Source of the DNA: Delphinus delphis
Lineage: Eukaryota > Chordata > Mammalia > Artiodactyla > Delphinidae
Assembly (NCBI RefSeq): GCF_949987515.2
Contig: NC_082693.1
Location: 19,154,994 to 19,218,993, forward strand
Direction: 5' to 3'
DNA: 64,000 nt
The translations under genes and the position numbers were made by a program. Each line of letters begins with the position of its first letter. Position 1 is the first letter of the stretch. Under the pieces are notes generated by a model. The model had not been told where the DNA came from. It saw only the letters and a list, made by a program, of their open reading frames with translations, and ran no database searches. Positions 24,460 to 36,329 of this stretch are shown here, one piece after another.

Positions 24460-25370
24460 GGAGCTTCAGTCCAAACCCTGGCTCATGAACCAAGATCCCA
24501 CAAGCCATGTAGGGTGGCAAAAGAAAAAAAAGGAGAACAATAATGAAGTAAAAAGTAAAATTAGACTAGGAAACTAACAGATCTGTTAGAAAGAATATAA
24601 AAATAAAAATATAGATGAAACAAAAACCGGAAGGTAAAACAGACCACAATAGTAAAAAAACAGGAGGAGAAGAAAAAGAAAAAAAGGTGGAAAAGGCCTT
24701 GGCTGTGGAGGGCGGGGCCTAAGCAAGGGGGAGATTTGTGTGGTGGGTGGGCCTATGCTTAGGACCCACAAGGTTAGAAAAAGCCCTGGAGGGGGTGGGG
24801 GTGGGGCTTTGGCTCAGCGGAACAGAAAGGGCCCAGGCATGCCCCCCTCCTCTGGTCTCAGAGGGTGGGGGACCCCACCTGGGAGCCCAGCAGCTCCCCA
24901 AACCTGAGTGAGCATGGCAAATGCCCTCTGCTCCTCTTTTGCTCCCAGAGGGCCCCTTCCACTTCCCTCTCCTGTTCTCTTCCAGCCTCCCTCCTACGCC
25001 CCCAGGACCAACCCAGCCCAGAGGGGACATCTGCGGGCATTGGACCCAGCCCGAGAGCCAGGCAGACTTCCCCAGCCTATTGGGAAGGGGAAATACTGGG
25101 CATGCTCCCTCCTGATCCAAGTCCCTGAGGGTCCCTCCAGGCGTGGGAGCCCCACCCCCTCTTAGCCACTCCTCAGGGGTGCCAGTCCTGTCCGGACTCC
25201 AGTTATCCTACCCCCTCAGTCCTTCCAAGTCCTACCAGTTCACTTGGGGGTTCCTCCCATCTCCTTGGGCATCAGGGTCCCCACCAGAGTCCAGCAGTTG
25301 CCCTAGTTGTGGGGAGATGCGAACTTCGCGTCTTCCCACACTGCCATCTTGACTCTGCCCTCCCCCTCCC
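24460..25370 (-). promoter_or_regulatory. L1 5' UTR with internal promoter region
   Basis: GC-rich from 24710 to 25370, T-rich (on the minus strand) from about 24520 to 24700. It starts with the L1-typical context around AAGATGGC, the usual YY1-type site at the L1 start. In intact L1s this region drives RNA polymerase II transcription. Open frames of 60-133 codons on both strands here come from the GC bias and are not genes. Confidence 0.75.
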
Positions 25371-25382
25371 GTGTTTCTTCTT

Positions 25383-25705
25383 CTACTGGTTCTTTCCATT
25401 TATTTATACATAAGGGTAGTTTGAATAAATCAGTGATTAAGGAAATCATATTCTAATACCAAGGGATAATTTCCTGTACAAATCTCATTTTAATAAAATT
25501 AAATGGAGGCCTAGTGAGGGAGAGAGGAAGGGGTCCTCAGGTGACATAGAGAGAAATATTTTTAATATATATATAAAAATGGGTCCCAACTTTGTTATCA
25601 ATTTATTTTATATATGAAATCCATTGATTATAAGTTTACATAAATGTACACATACTATGATATAATGCATACTCCATGTATGCTTCTTAGTATGTTCTCT
25701 TTTTA
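25383..25705. other. Short intergenic stretch, nothing recognised
   Basis: AT-rich, with a TATATATA string near 25566. No gene. Confidence 0.5.
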
Positions 25706-25836
25706 TTTTATTTTATTTTTTTATTGTTTTGGCCACGCTGCACAGCTTTGGGATCTTAGTTCCCCAACCAGGGATGGTACCTGTGCCCCCTGTGGAAGTG
25801 CAGCGTCCTAACCACTGGATGGCCAGGGAAGTCCCC
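25706..25836 (-). mobile_element. Short tRNA-derived SINE
   Basis: Reverse copy of about 130 bases: tail ttttattttattttttta at the left, 'ggccacgctgcacagctttg', box-containing 'ccccaaccagggatggtacc', head complement 'tggccagggaagtcc'. A perfect 17-bp target-site duplication, AGTATGTTCTCTTTTTA, lies at 25689-25705 and 25837-25853. Confidence 0.93.
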
Positions 25837-26282
25837 AGTATGTTCTCTTTTTAATTTCCCATTTTTATTGAGTTAGGTTAAATCTTCTCCTCTCTTATTC
25901 TAATATTACCACCACCACCCACAAACACTGATTCAGGGAAACCATCTTATAATTTAGTATATAGACAACTATATATTTCCATGCTTATATAATTATATTA
26001 AATGAATAAATGTATCTGTGTATACAAACATGCACATATATGTGAGATTTTAAGGCCTTTGATTAGTTTACCAAAATGACATGATAGTAAATATACCTTT
26101 TTTTTTTTAATACACCTTTTATATCTTGCTCTTCTCTAACAAAAGTTCTTGGAAATCCTTTCAAGTCAAGTAGTGAGACCCTAATTTATTCTTTTTAATG
26201 ATCACAAAATATTCCAAAATATGGATTTTACCATAATTTGTTCAATCATATCCCTATTCACAGTCTTTCCATTTGTTTCCAG

Positions 26283-26500
26283 GGTTTTTTTTTTTTTTTT
26301 TTTTGCGGTATGCAGACCTCTCACTGTTGTGGCCTCTCCCATTGCGGAGCACAGGCTCCATCGCGCAGGCTCAACGGCCATGGCTCACGGGCCCAGCCGC
26401 TCTGCGGCATGTGAGATCTTCCCGGACCAGGGCACGAACCCGTGTCCCCTGCATCGGCAGGCAGACTCCCAACCACTGTGCCACGAGGGAAGCCCCAGCG
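26283..26500 (-). mobile_element. CHR-type SINE, short GC-rich form
   Basis: T run at 26284-26304, body 'ggcctctcccattgcggagc', head complement 'gccacgagggaagcccc' at the right. The flanks CCAGGGTTTTT (left) and CCAGCGTTTTT (right) look like a target-site duplication with one mismatch. Confidence 0.88.
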
Positions 26501-26776
26501 TTTTTTTTTTTTAACTCTAATACGTGTGAACAATTCTGCCGTAATTATTCTTGTACATATTTCCATACACTTCGATGCTTTTAATTCTTTAGAATAGACG
26601 CCGAAGAGAGGAATTACTAGGTCAAAGTATCAGTTACTATAGGCTGGACAGTGTGACGCAGGCTCTATCATCTTCTTGGATCCCCAGTTCATGGTCCTAA
26701 TCAGCTGGAGGGAGAAAAGAGCTAGAGGACATACTCAACATGGGAGGTTCATACAGGTCTGGCCCTACAGGGGTAC

Positions 26777-26955
26777 TGTTATGCATTGAATGCTTGTATC
26801 CCACCCCCAACATTCCTATGTTGAAATCCTAACTTCCAAGCAATGGTATTTCAAAGTGGAGCCTCTGGGAGGTAATTAGGTTTAGATGAGACCATCAGGG
26901 TGGGGCCTGCAGGATGGGATTAGTGTCCTTATAAAAAGAGAAAGAGAGACCAGAC
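26777..26955 (+). repeat. MaLR (MST-type) LTR, 5' part only
   Basis: From TGTTATGCATTGAATG through 'cctatgttgaaatcctaact', 'gaggtaattaggtttagatg' and 'tagtgtccttataaaaagag'. The 3' half with the poly(A) region is absent. Confidence 0.8.
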
Positions 26956-27081
26956 AACATAGCAGTCCTGCTCAGTCACTGGCCAGAATTCAGTCAAGTG
27001 AGATGGGAAAAGATAATCTAACTACATTCCAAGGAAATAGAGAAAAATCAATTTTGGAGAGCCTGGGCATTCCCTATCAAT

Positions 27082-27083
<2 letters not shown>

Positions 27084-27119
<36 letters not shown>
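27084..27119. repeat. (GT)n microsatellite
   Basis: About 18 uninterrupted GT units. Likely length-polymorphic. Confidence 0.95.
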
Positions 27120-27121
<2 letters not shown>

Positions 27122-27560
27122 CACTAAATAGCAGTAGTTTGTTTTTCAAAAAGTCTCTAATTTCACATTTCTTCCTGGTTTAGTATAGGTGTTATAGATC
27201 TTTTTAGCTTTGACACTATGATGATTGTAAAGTGATCTATTTTAAAATTTTAATTTGCATTTGTTTTTCTGACAACAAGTAAATTTGAACATCTTTTCAA
27301 ATGTTTGTGGGCCACTTGGATTTACTTCTCTGTGAATTGCTAATTCATGTGCTTTGCCCAATTTTTGAGGTTTCTGTTGATTTCTCATCAATTTGTAAGA
27401 GCTTTGTTATAGGTATTAACCTCTAACTCACAAATATCTTTTCCAAATCATTTTGTCTTTATGGCACTAGTGGTGTCTTTTCCTGTAAAAATGTTACATT
27501 TTTAAATGATAAATTTTTTTTTTCTCTGACAGTTTCTAGTATACCACCTTGGTTAAAAAA

Positions 27561-29195
27561 TTCTCCTCCATATACATTATGCACATTGTCTCCCACATTT
27601 TTATGAGTAATTTTACTGTACTTCTAAAGTTTAAATATTTAATCTATCAGGATATTATTCATGTTGAAGGAAGTAATAAACCGTGGGTATGGGTAGAGAG
27701 GCAAATTCTGAATAGTAATACGGATTATTTCAAACAAAGTTTTGGGTGGAGCACTGACCTGTACAGATAGAGTTTAATTTTAATTTCTTACAAATATATA
27801 AGGGTACAACTCTAAGTTTTTGGTTGCTCAGTAATATTATATTTCAGCCAATAGTAAAAATTTTCTTGTCATTTTTTTCCCATTGTTCATCTCTTCGAGC
27901 ATGTGAAAACAGGTCAATGAAATCACCATAAAATCCTCTTGAGATTTTATAAGGAAATGAACATTCACTATCCCATTGTAAAGAAGAGAAGCCTTATCCA
28001 GGCTTATCCAGGAACTGATCAAATTCTGTGAAATTCATCACTTCATCTCATAGGAAAAAATGTAACTATAAAAAGTAACTGCAGACTTAAAACCATGATA
28101 AAAGTAATAATAAAAACCTATGCCATTAAGGAAACTGGGAGATGGATGTGATGTCCCACACACAGACACATTTTTCTCTTCATTCCTTTCCTCTTTATGT
28201 TCAGGAAGTAATTGTGACCCATTGATTCTTTCCTTTCATTGTCAAAGAAAAATGTCAAGGTTAGAAACCACTTCCAGTCACATGACTCCAGAGCTATACT
28301 TTCCTTTCACTTTATTCTTTGAAAAGCCCTTTGCTTGGGCTTAGTAAGGCAAGTTGAGTGTCTGAGATCTAAAATGTCATAAAGAAATGCTCTTGTTAAA
28401 AAAATCACATTTCCATGAACAGAAATATTCAGAACACAAGGAGAGGATAGCACATTTTAAAATACCAGAGTAAACCATGGTATTCTTTCCCCAATCAGCT
28501 GTACACAGCTTCTGTTAGATTGTATGCTAACGGAGCCCTCACACACAGAATGTCACTGACATGAAGAAATTCTAAGAAAAATTTTTAAATGAAGTTTGAT
28601 TTTCCTGGCAGACATTGCTAAAGCTATTCCAGTTTAGATGTTCTGAGCACAGCCTTGAATTTCAGCACTTCTCCAGTTTCAATCACTTCCACAGGCATAT
28701 CTTTATTTAATCATTTCAGTTTGAAAGCATATTTGTTGTCCATTTTAAGCACATTTCTTTCATTATCACTTTGTCACCCCAAAATAGTATTTTCTTGAGG
28801 GCTCATTTTTATTTAGCAAAAATGACCATAATGCCCTTTAAAAGTTGTGAAATCTTCTTTTGAATATTTTCAAATACCTAGAGCTTCAGACTCAAAGATT
28901 TTCAGTGATTTAACTTGTATTCAAGTATCAGGCTAAAATATGTTAGAAGAAAGAAAATAGTGTGTAGGCTAAGGTGGTGATTTCTTAATTGTAAGAATTG
29001 GAACTACTCAAACAAACTAGTTTGGTAGGAACCTTTCCTGGGACTACTCTATTTTATTGAAAGCATTTTCTAGTGTAATAATTAATTATTGCCGTTTGAA
29101 GAGAGCCACCATGATTCTGCTGGTTTCTCCCTCTTCTTTGTGTTGTGCTTTATGTTTGGGAGTGGCTTGACTCAGTAACTTCTCTGATAATTATT
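27561..29195. other. Intergenic DNA, nothing recognised
   Basis: No gene-like frame and no clear repeat boundaries. The 60-74 codon frames here show no recognisable motif. Confidence 0.45.
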
Positions 29196-29208
29196 AAATA
29201 TCATTGCA

Positions 29209-29987
29209 GCCAACCTAGAGGTTATCATACTCAGTAAGTCAGAGAAAGACAAACATTGTATGAGATCACTTATATGTGGAATCTAAAAAATGATGCAAAT
29301 GAACTTATTTACAAAACAGAAACAGACTCAGAGACATAGGGAAAAAACTTATGGTTACCAAAGGAGAAAGAGTGGGGGCAGGGATAAATTAGGAGTTTAG
29401 GATTAACAGATACGCACTACTATATCTAAAATAGAGAATCAGGGACTTCCCTGGTGACGCAGTGGTTGAGAATCCACCTGCCAATGCAGGGGACACAGGT
29501 TTGATCCCTGGTCTGGGAAGATCCCACATGTCACAGAGCAACTAAGCCTGTGCACCACAACTACTGAGCCTGTGCTCTAGAGCCCACGACCCACAACTAC
29601 TGAGCTCATGTGCCACAACTACTGAGCCTGTACCCCACAACTACTGAAGCCCACGTGCTTAGACCCCGTGCTCCACAATAAGAGAAGCCACCTCAATGAG
29701 AAGCTTGTGCGCCGCAACGAAGAGTAGCCCCTACTAGCTTCAAGCAGAGAAAGTCCGCGCAGCCAAAAATTTTAAAATAAATAAAATAAAATAGATAATC
29801 AACCAAGACCTACTGTATAGCACCGGGAACTATATTCAATAGCTTATAATAACCTATAATGGAAAAGAATCTGAAAAAGAATATATGTGTATATATACAT
29901 ATGTGTATATATATGAATCACTTTGCTGTTCACCAGAAACTAACACAACATTTTTAACCAACTATAATGCAATAAATTTTTTTTTAA
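29209..29987 (+). mobile_element. 5'-truncated LINE-1 with its own target duplication
   Basis: L1 3' text: 'catactcagtaagtcagaga', 'atcacttatatgtggaatct', 'cctactgtatagcaccggga', 'gctgttcaccagaaactaac', then an A-rich end. The flanks AAATATCATTGCA (29196-29208) and AAATATCACTGCA (29988-30000) form a 13-bp target duplication with one mismatch. A later SINE splits it at 29442-29787. Confidence 0.92.
29442..29787 (+). mobile_element. CHR-type SINE, long form, inside L1
   Basis: Starts gggacttccctggtgacgca, contains several 'ccacaactactgagcc' units, ends in an A-rich tail with taaaataaataaaataaa. A 14-bp target duplication with one mismatch lies at 29428-29441 (AAAATAGAGAATCA) and 29788-29801 (AAAATAGATAATCA). 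Confidence 0.94.
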
Positions 29988-30194
29988 AAATATCACTGCA
30001 TCCAGATGTAATGAAAAATGTAATCATTCTGAGTTATATATAACTATCAATTACCCACTTGTGTTCTGGAGATTTCTGAGAAACTGAGGAAAGGTAAGGT
30101 TGCTCTTCCATGAAGAATGAATTGGTGGGTTGGTGAGGTGTTTCTTCAGCCCACGAATGGACCTCACTCCAAGGATCAATTTCCTCCTTTTAGT

Positions 30195-30541
30195 GGTTAT
30201 CTATTGTCGTGTAACAATACTGCCACGAACACAGCCCTTAAAAGTATGCACGTTCATTCTCTCACAGTTTCTATTTGTAGGAGTCTGAGTGGAGCTTGGT
30301 TAGGTTCTCTGCTTCAAGGTCTCACAAAGTTTGAAGTCAAGGTGTTGGTTGGACCTGTGGTCTCATCTGAGGCTGGATTAGGATCCACTTCCAAACTGTG
30401 GTTGTTGGTAGAATTCAGTTCTTTGCAGGGTCTTAAAGCCCTACTTTCTTGCCAGCTGTTGGCCAGGGGCTGCCCTGTGTGCCTTGCCACTTGGCTCCCT
30501 ATGTGGGCAGCTCATGATATGACTTCATAGCTGGTTTCTTT
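30195..30541 (+). repeat. Ancient interspersed repeat, family not named
   Basis: 'gttatctattgtcgtgtaac', 'cattctctcacagtttctat', 'ggtctcatctgaggctggat' and 'ttgccagctgttggccaggg' are phrases of a common old mammalian repeat, but I cannot fix the family from memory. The 137-codon plus frame at 30117-30530 crosses this repeat and is not a gene. Confidence 0.6.
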
Positions 30542-30557
30542 AAAGCCAGTAAGAGAG

Positions 30558-30878
30558 GTACTTCCCTAGTGGTGCAATGGTTAAGAATCCACCTGCCAAT
30601 GCAGGAGACACAGTTTCAAGCCCTGGTCCAGGAAGATCCCACATGCCATGGAGCAACTAAACCCATGCGCCACAACTACTGAGCCTGCGTGCCACAACTA
30701 CTGAAGCCCGCACACCTAGAGCCTGTGCTCTGCAGCAAGAGAAGCCACCGCAGTGAGAAGCCCATGCACAACAATGAATAGTAACCCCTGCTTGCAACTA
30801 GAGAAAGCCCACAGCCAACAACGAAGATACAACACAGCCAAAAAAAGTAATAAATAAGTAAAGAAATTAAAGAAAAAT
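30558..30878 (+). mobile_element. CHR-type SINE, long form
   Basis: Starts near gtacttccctagtggtgcaa, carries 'cacaactactgaagcccg' units and an A-rich tail. A 16-bp target duplication with two mismatches lies at 30542-30557 (AAAGCCAGTAAGAGAG) and 30879-30894 (AAAGCCAGTGAGAGAA). Confidence 0.93.
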
Positions 30879-30919
30879 AAAGCCAGTGAGAGAATCTTCT
30901 AGCAAGACCAGCCTACATT

Positions 30920-31785
30920 TGTTTCACCTTTATTGATGTATAATTAACAAATAAAATTTTATATATTTAAGGTATACAACTTGATATTTGAATATACAGA
31001 TATCAATATATTGTGAAATGATCACAGTCAAGCTAATTAACATTCTATCACCTCAAATATTTACTTCTTTCTCTTTCTTTTTTTTGTGGTAAAAATACTT
31101 AAGACCTACCCTCAGAAAATTTCAAGTATACAATACAATTTTGTTAACTATAGTCACCATGCTGTACATTAGATCTCCAGATCTTATTCATCTTGCATAA
31201 CTGAAACTTTGCACTCTTTGACCAACATCTTCCTGTTTTTCCCTTCTCCAGTTCCTGGCAACCACCATTCTACTCTCTGCATGTATGAATTTGACTATTT
31301 TAGATTTCTCACTTAAGTGGGATTATGCAGTATTTGTCTTTCTGCATCTGGCTTATTTCACTTAGCATAATGTCCTCCAGGTTCATCCATGTTGTAACAA
31401 ATGACAGGATTTTCTTCCTTTTAAAGGAATGTATATGTATATACATTCTCTTTTTCTATTCATCTGTTGATGGACATTTAAGTAGCTTCCATTACTTAGC
31501 AATTATGAATAATGCTGCAATGAACATGGGAGTACAGATATTTCTTCAAGATCTTGATTTCAATTCGTTTGAATATACACCCACCCAGAAGTGGGACTGC
31601 AAGATCATATGGCAGTTCCATTTTTAATGCCTTGAGGAATCTCCATACTGTTTTCCATAGTGGCTGCACCAATTTACATTCCCACCACCAGTGTACAAGT
31701 GTTCTGTTTTTTCCACATTTTTGCCAACACTTATCTTTTGTCTTTTTGATAACTGCCATTGCAACTTTTGTGAGGTTTTAATTAA
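30920..31785 (-). repeat. L1MA/L1MB-like 3' part
   Basis: Complement-of-L1 text: 'tttattgatgtataattaac', 'tagtcaccatgctgtacatt', 'tcacttagcataatgtcctc', 'cagttccatttttaatgcct', 'tccatagtggctgcaccaat'. A degenerate ORF2 end is readable on the minus strand near 31496-31759 ([21 protein letters not shown]). Confidence 0.85.
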
Positions 31786-32419
31786 AGTAACTATTATTTT
31801 GAATTTCTCACTCTAACATGAAGTAAAAAATTAGTAGTTCTAACAATTCTTAAACACTACGAGATTACCTAAAGCTGTGTTATATATTCAAAACAGATAA
31901 GTAAATTTTATAAAACTGATGAGGTACTACATATCACCTCACAATGTTTTCCTTTTAAAGAAGAGATTTGGGCTTATTTAGGTATTTGCAAAATGAAAAG
32001 ATCTATTATTTGCAGCCAGATGATCTGGTTATTTCATGGATATGATGATATTTATTAAAAGGTTTAAAATTCACATGAATGTACTAATTTGGGAATTGTT
32101 TTCCCCAGCACCTATGCTGAGCAAGACACTTGGATAGTAAACAAGTTATCCTTGGAGGTGAGAAGAGGGAGAACTTGATTCTGAATGAGGTGATCACAGA
32201 GGGCTTCAAAAAGTGATAGTTTTGCTTTTTTTTAAATTCATTTTCAGATTCTTTTCCATTATAAGTTATTATAAAATATTAAGTATAGTTCCCTGTGCTA
32301 CACAGTAGGTCCTTGTTGTTTATTTATTTTATATGTAGTGGTGTATATATTACTTCCAAAGAAGGTGATTCTTAAAAATTCTTTGCAACTGGGAAAAAAC
32401 TCTAAAAGATCATCTAGTC
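31786..32419. other. Intergenic DNA, nothing recognised
   Basis: AT-rich single-copy-looking sequence. No gene. Confidence 0.45.
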
Positions 32420-32434
32420 CAATGACATTCTTTT

Positions 32435-32784
32435 TTTTTTTTTTTTGGTTTAAGAAAGAAATGGAAAATTTTATTCGAGCCAACCTAAGGATTATAACCT
32501 GGGAGACAGTCTTTCAGAAAGCTCTGAGGACTGTTCCACCCCTTAGAAGTCAAAGCACAATTATATACATTTTTGAGACAAAGGGTTGAGTCAAATAACA
32601 TCTTATTGACAGTTTACACAATCGAGATCTCACATATAAAGCACTGAGTGGTAGGCCATGGGTCATCGGGACCCTTTACAAGATTAAGAAGGAAGGTTAT
32701 CTCCTAAGGAGGTCTGGTTAGTGCAGATGCACAATATACACTAAAGGAGAGGACCCTCAAAAAAGCATATTTAAATTTTTCTTG
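32435..32784 (-). mobile_element. L1-retroposed transcript end, probably of LTR origin
   Basis: A unit with a T run at 32431-32446 (poly(A) on the minus strand), an AATAAA signal on the minus strand at 32470-32475, about 23 bases before the tail, and a perfect 15-bp target-site duplication, CAATGACATTCTTTT, at 32420-32434 and 32785-32799. The sequence before the signal (gactgtctcccaggttataa read on the minus strand) resembles a retroviral LTR U3/R end, but the family is not certain. It is not a SINE and has no coding content. Confidence 0.75.
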
Positions 32785-32799
32785 CAATGACATTCTTTT

Positions 32800-33355
32800 A
32801 CAGGGGTAAAGACTGGCCTGCACACCCTGGGCCATATATATACAACTGGTAATAAAGCTGGGCATTCAATCCTAGTATGTGGATACTCCGCATTTCCCCC
32901 TTCTTTATGCTATTTCTATCTTTAAGGATTTCCCAGGCAGAAGTGAGGGGTTTGATATGACTCATGATATTGGCATTTGGTGAAAAAGTCCTTTATCATA
33001 AATGGAGCTCATTTATCCCTTCCATGAATATTCTAGGCTCCTTACTTTGAAAATAAGAAAAATCTTTTCTTAAGCAAAATGAACAGAGGTTTGGAATGGA
33101 GATCCAATTGTCCCAAAGTGGGGATGGTACAAAATGGACTAGAAGCAAAAGAGGCATTTTCTGGAAAGAAGTTTGGTCAGAAACATTTCAAACATTCTGA
33201 CTTGCTAATATCTGTAAGGAAAAAAAAGTAACAACGAAGATTTATATATATAAATGCTCACAAGAACATTATTTATAAAACAAAATTTCAAAACTGTGTT
33301 TAATTAATATGTTAAGATTTTAAACAATAAAGGATATAAATGTTATATTCATTAT
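32800..33355. other. Intergenic DNA, nothing recognised
   Basis: No gene-like frame and no clear repeat. Confidence 0.45.
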
Positions 33356-33356
33356 A

Positions 33357-34137
33357 CAGATGGTCCCTGACTTATGATGGTTCGATTTACGATTTTTTTA
33401 TTCTATGATGGTGTGAAAGCAATATGCATTCAGCAGAAACTGTACTTTGAATTTTGAACTTTGATCTTTTCCAGGTCTAGTTATATGTATATCATGTTCT
33501 CTCCTCTCTCCTGATGCTAGGCAGGCATGTGATCACAAGGATAAACAAGGGATTCACTTACATCCATTCTGCTTTTCACTTTTAGTACAATCTTCAATAA
33601 GTTACATGAGATATTCAACACTTTTTTATAAAATAGGCTTTGTGTTAGATGATTTTTGCCCAGCTGTCAGTTGATGTAAGTGTTCTGAGCATGTTTAGGG
33701 TAGGCTAGGCTATGATATTTGTTGGGTTACATGTATTAAATGCATTTTTTAAAATTAATTAATTTTATTTTTGGCTGCATTGGGTCTTCATTGCTCTGCA
33801 CAGGCTTTCTCTAGTTGCAGCGAGTGGGGGCTACTCTCCGTTGCGGTGCACGGACTTCCAATTGTGATGGCTTCTTTTGTTGTGGAGCACAGGCTCTAGA
33901 TGTGCAGGCTTCAGTAGTTGTGGCACGCAGACTCAGTAGTTGTGGCTCGCGGGCTTAGTTGTTCCGCAGCATGTAGGATCTTCCTGGTTCAGGGCTCGAA
34001 CCCATGTCCCCTGCATTGGCAGATGGATTCTTAACCACTGTGCCACCAGGAAGTCCAAATGCATTTGACTTAAGATAGTCTCACTTCTGTGGGTTTATCT
34101 GGGACATAGTCCCATCAAAAGTGGAGGAAAATGTGTA
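33357..34137 (+). mobile_element. Tigger/pogo-like DNA transposon (non-autonomous), split by a SINE
   Basis: Starts after TA with cagatggtccctgacttatg and ends near 'gggacatagtcccatcaaaa', the inverted counterpart. 'gaaagcaatatgcattcagc', 'aataggctttgtgttagatg' and 'ggtaggctaggctatgatat' are phrases of a mammalian Tigger-class MITE. I cannot fix its exact name. Confidence 0.75.
33748..34056 (-). mobile_element. CHR-type SINE, long form
   Basis: Reverse copy with an A/T-rich tail at the left, 'gcagtagttgtggcac'-type units, and 'ctgtgccaccaggaagtcc' at the right. A perfect 10-bp target duplication, AAATGCATTT, lies at 33738-33747 and 34057-34066. Confidence 0.93.
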
Positions 34138-36320
34138 GTCTCAGTTTTGTAACATATTATCTGTAGAGGTAAGTCTCCAGAGGTTAAAAACTTCAAAATG
34201 ACTGTTTCTTAAATTTTTTTCCTATTTTATACTTCCTACATTTTCAATGCATTACTTTCAATAGCAAAAAGAAATACTTTTTTTTTTCAAATGATGCTCG
34301 TCCATACTGTTCTATTGGATTATTAAATTACAAGATCATGATATCTTAAATTGATATTCCTTTGTATTGTGAATCTCTATTTTGGGTTAAGTCCACTATA
34401 TCTATCTGATATAATAGAACTATCAATAGAATGGTAACTAATCAGGTGGAGCCATGCTAGTCAAAATCAAGACCAGCCCAATGTTACTGTCATTTTGGTG
34501 GTTTGCAGAATTACCGCAAATTATAAAAATGGATTCCTAAGTTGCCCTAAAGTATATTGGCTCAAATGAAGGCAGTTTCAATTTGGTTAAACTCTTCAAG
34601 AGGTTAGTCATTAACATTTTGAAAACCTCCATCATTTGTTATTCCTGAAAAGTCCATGAAATGGAAACTCTATTTAAAAATTCCTATATTAACATAAAGT
34701 AAGAAGTCTTCTTTTTCTTTTTCTCAGTTGTTTTTATGGCACTAGATGCTTGGAGACAAAGCTAACACTAGAAATTTTGAAAACATGGCTTCAAAGAACA
34801 GCTCCACTGTTTTATTGATAAGCTCATATATTATCATTAAAACCATTTGAATTCTGTCTTCAGAATGTAATAGTTCTTTAAGAAAAACTGGGAGACACTT
34901 CAAGAATAATGCATTTTGTCCATCATCTACATTTATCTGTCATTTCAATACTGATTTTTTTTCCCTGTGGGGAGAAAAGAAAGTTTTACCACTGTTTTCA
35001 ACATGCTGTCAAGGACGTCTTTATTGTCATTCCGGGAGTTGTCTATGCAATTTTTTCCTCCCTGATAGGAGAATATTTTGACCCTCCTTATTCAGGCAGA
35101 ATAAAAGTAGGTCATGATGGCACTACCCACCTCCTACATAGAACTTCTCTTTCTCTCAGGGAAGAGACAAAAGAACCTTTGAGAATCAAAATCACTTTTA
35201 CTTCATTTCCTCAGTGTTCTTTTCAGGTGGAATTTGGAAACTAACTGAGGTTGAACATTAATTAAGGTCTAAAGATTCACAAACTTCCCTTCAAAATCAA
35301 CCCATTCTTAAGTTGTCCTGCTTACTGATGAAAGAGAGAAAGGAGAAAGCCGGAAAAATAAGATTTCCTGAAAACTCAGCGACAGAATGTGTTCAACAGA
35401 GAAGCCCAGGAAAAGCGGCAGTTCCAATACGCTTCTTTTATTCTTCTTTAAGTAAGAAAATATGGACATTATGGAATGCTGTAAAAGACATGGTTTCTGA
35501 GAGCAGGTTTTTTTGTGTGTGTTTTATTGCTAAAATGATTAAAATTATGTTTTACTAGTTCAATTTAGTTTTTCAGAAAGTTAAGGATTAGAGCACACTC
35601 TCAAAACTAGGAGGAAAGAGTAACAAATATATAATGAATTATTTACTTAGATTAGGTTAATACATTTAATGAGAACAACCTCTGAGACATTAATTGGTTC
35701 AATGCCTAATGGCTAAGATATAGTTTGACCAGCCTTGGGGACAAGTTATCAAGTGTCAATGAGTGTCATTCTTCAAAATTTAGTAACAATCCCAGTGATG
35801 TAATTAACATCCTTTACTTATTTTGAGTTAATTTTTCAGGCAGTTTTTAATTTTTTGCTTTTGCAGATATGAATAGAAGATTTGTTGTTATGAAATTATG
35901 TACAAGACCCATTAGTGAAGCCCCCATGTCCATCATCCATCCATCCATTATTTTATTATCTTATTCATTCTGCAAAATTTATTGTCATGTGTCATGCATC
36001 ATCCTAGACACTGTGAATATACAACCAAAAAAGATATACTCCCTTCCCTCAAGGAGTTCACAGTCTAACTAGCAAAACAGATTTGCAAGATAATAAATAC
36101 AATATTGTATTTTAAATAATATTTTAAACGTATATGCAGCTCACAGGGAGACACACAAAAGAGGATTGTAAATTCTACTACAAATAAGGAATATTAGAAA
36201 AGATTTCACAGAATATATTTAAGCAGAGAACCATGCTAAAGTCTTATTAAAATGATACAGATTAATCTTACCTTGAATCCTTACCAAAAAAACAAAATTA
36301 AGTTATCATTTCTTATTAGA
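34138..36320. other. Intergenic DNA, nothing recognised
   Basis: No recognised repeat over most of this stretch. A 111-codon plus frame (34909-35244) has no family resemblance and no clear start context. 35975-36110 resembles an old L2-like phrase (cctagacactgtgaatatac). Confidence 0.45.
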
Positions 36321-36329
36321 TTTGGAGCT

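Larger units (their letters stand above)
18924..25370 (-). mobile_element. Essentially full-length LINE-1, inactivated
   Basis: The 3' end (T run at 18922-18929, then aatagatctttattggagta) lies at the left. The 5' start, complement of 'cactgccatcttgactctgc', lies at 25340-25360. A 12-bp target-site duplication with one mismatch, GTGTTTCTCCTT at 18912-18923 and GTGTTTCTTCTT at 25371-25382, flanks it. Minus the nested SINE it is about 6.2 kb, the full L1 length. From right to left it holds a 5' UTR (24460-25370), ORF1 remains (23512-24270), ORF2 remains (about 19240-23292) and a 3' UTR. Frameshifts and stops in both ORFs rule out autonomous activity. Confidence 0.95.
26120..27560 (-). repeat. 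Old L1 fragments interrupted by later insertions
   Basis: Complement-of-L1 text: 'aatattccaaaatatggatt', 'tcttttcaaatgtttgtggg', 'gctttgcccaatttttgagg', 'atcttttccaaatcattttg'. The run is interrupted by a SINE (26291-26503), a piece not recognised (26640-26776), a MaLR LTR fragment and a TG repeat. Confidence 0.65.

Noticed and set aside
24719..25165. Proline/glycine-rich open frames on both strands
   Set aside because: They lie in the GC-rich L1 5' UTR; long frames on both strands are expected there from base composition.
30117..30530. 137-codon plus open frame
   Set aside because: Runs through an ancient repeat, has no recognisable domain, and ends before the SINE by chance.
34909..35244. 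111-codon plus open frame
   Set aside because: No motif, no homolog that I recognise, no splice or promoter context; length is compatible with chance.
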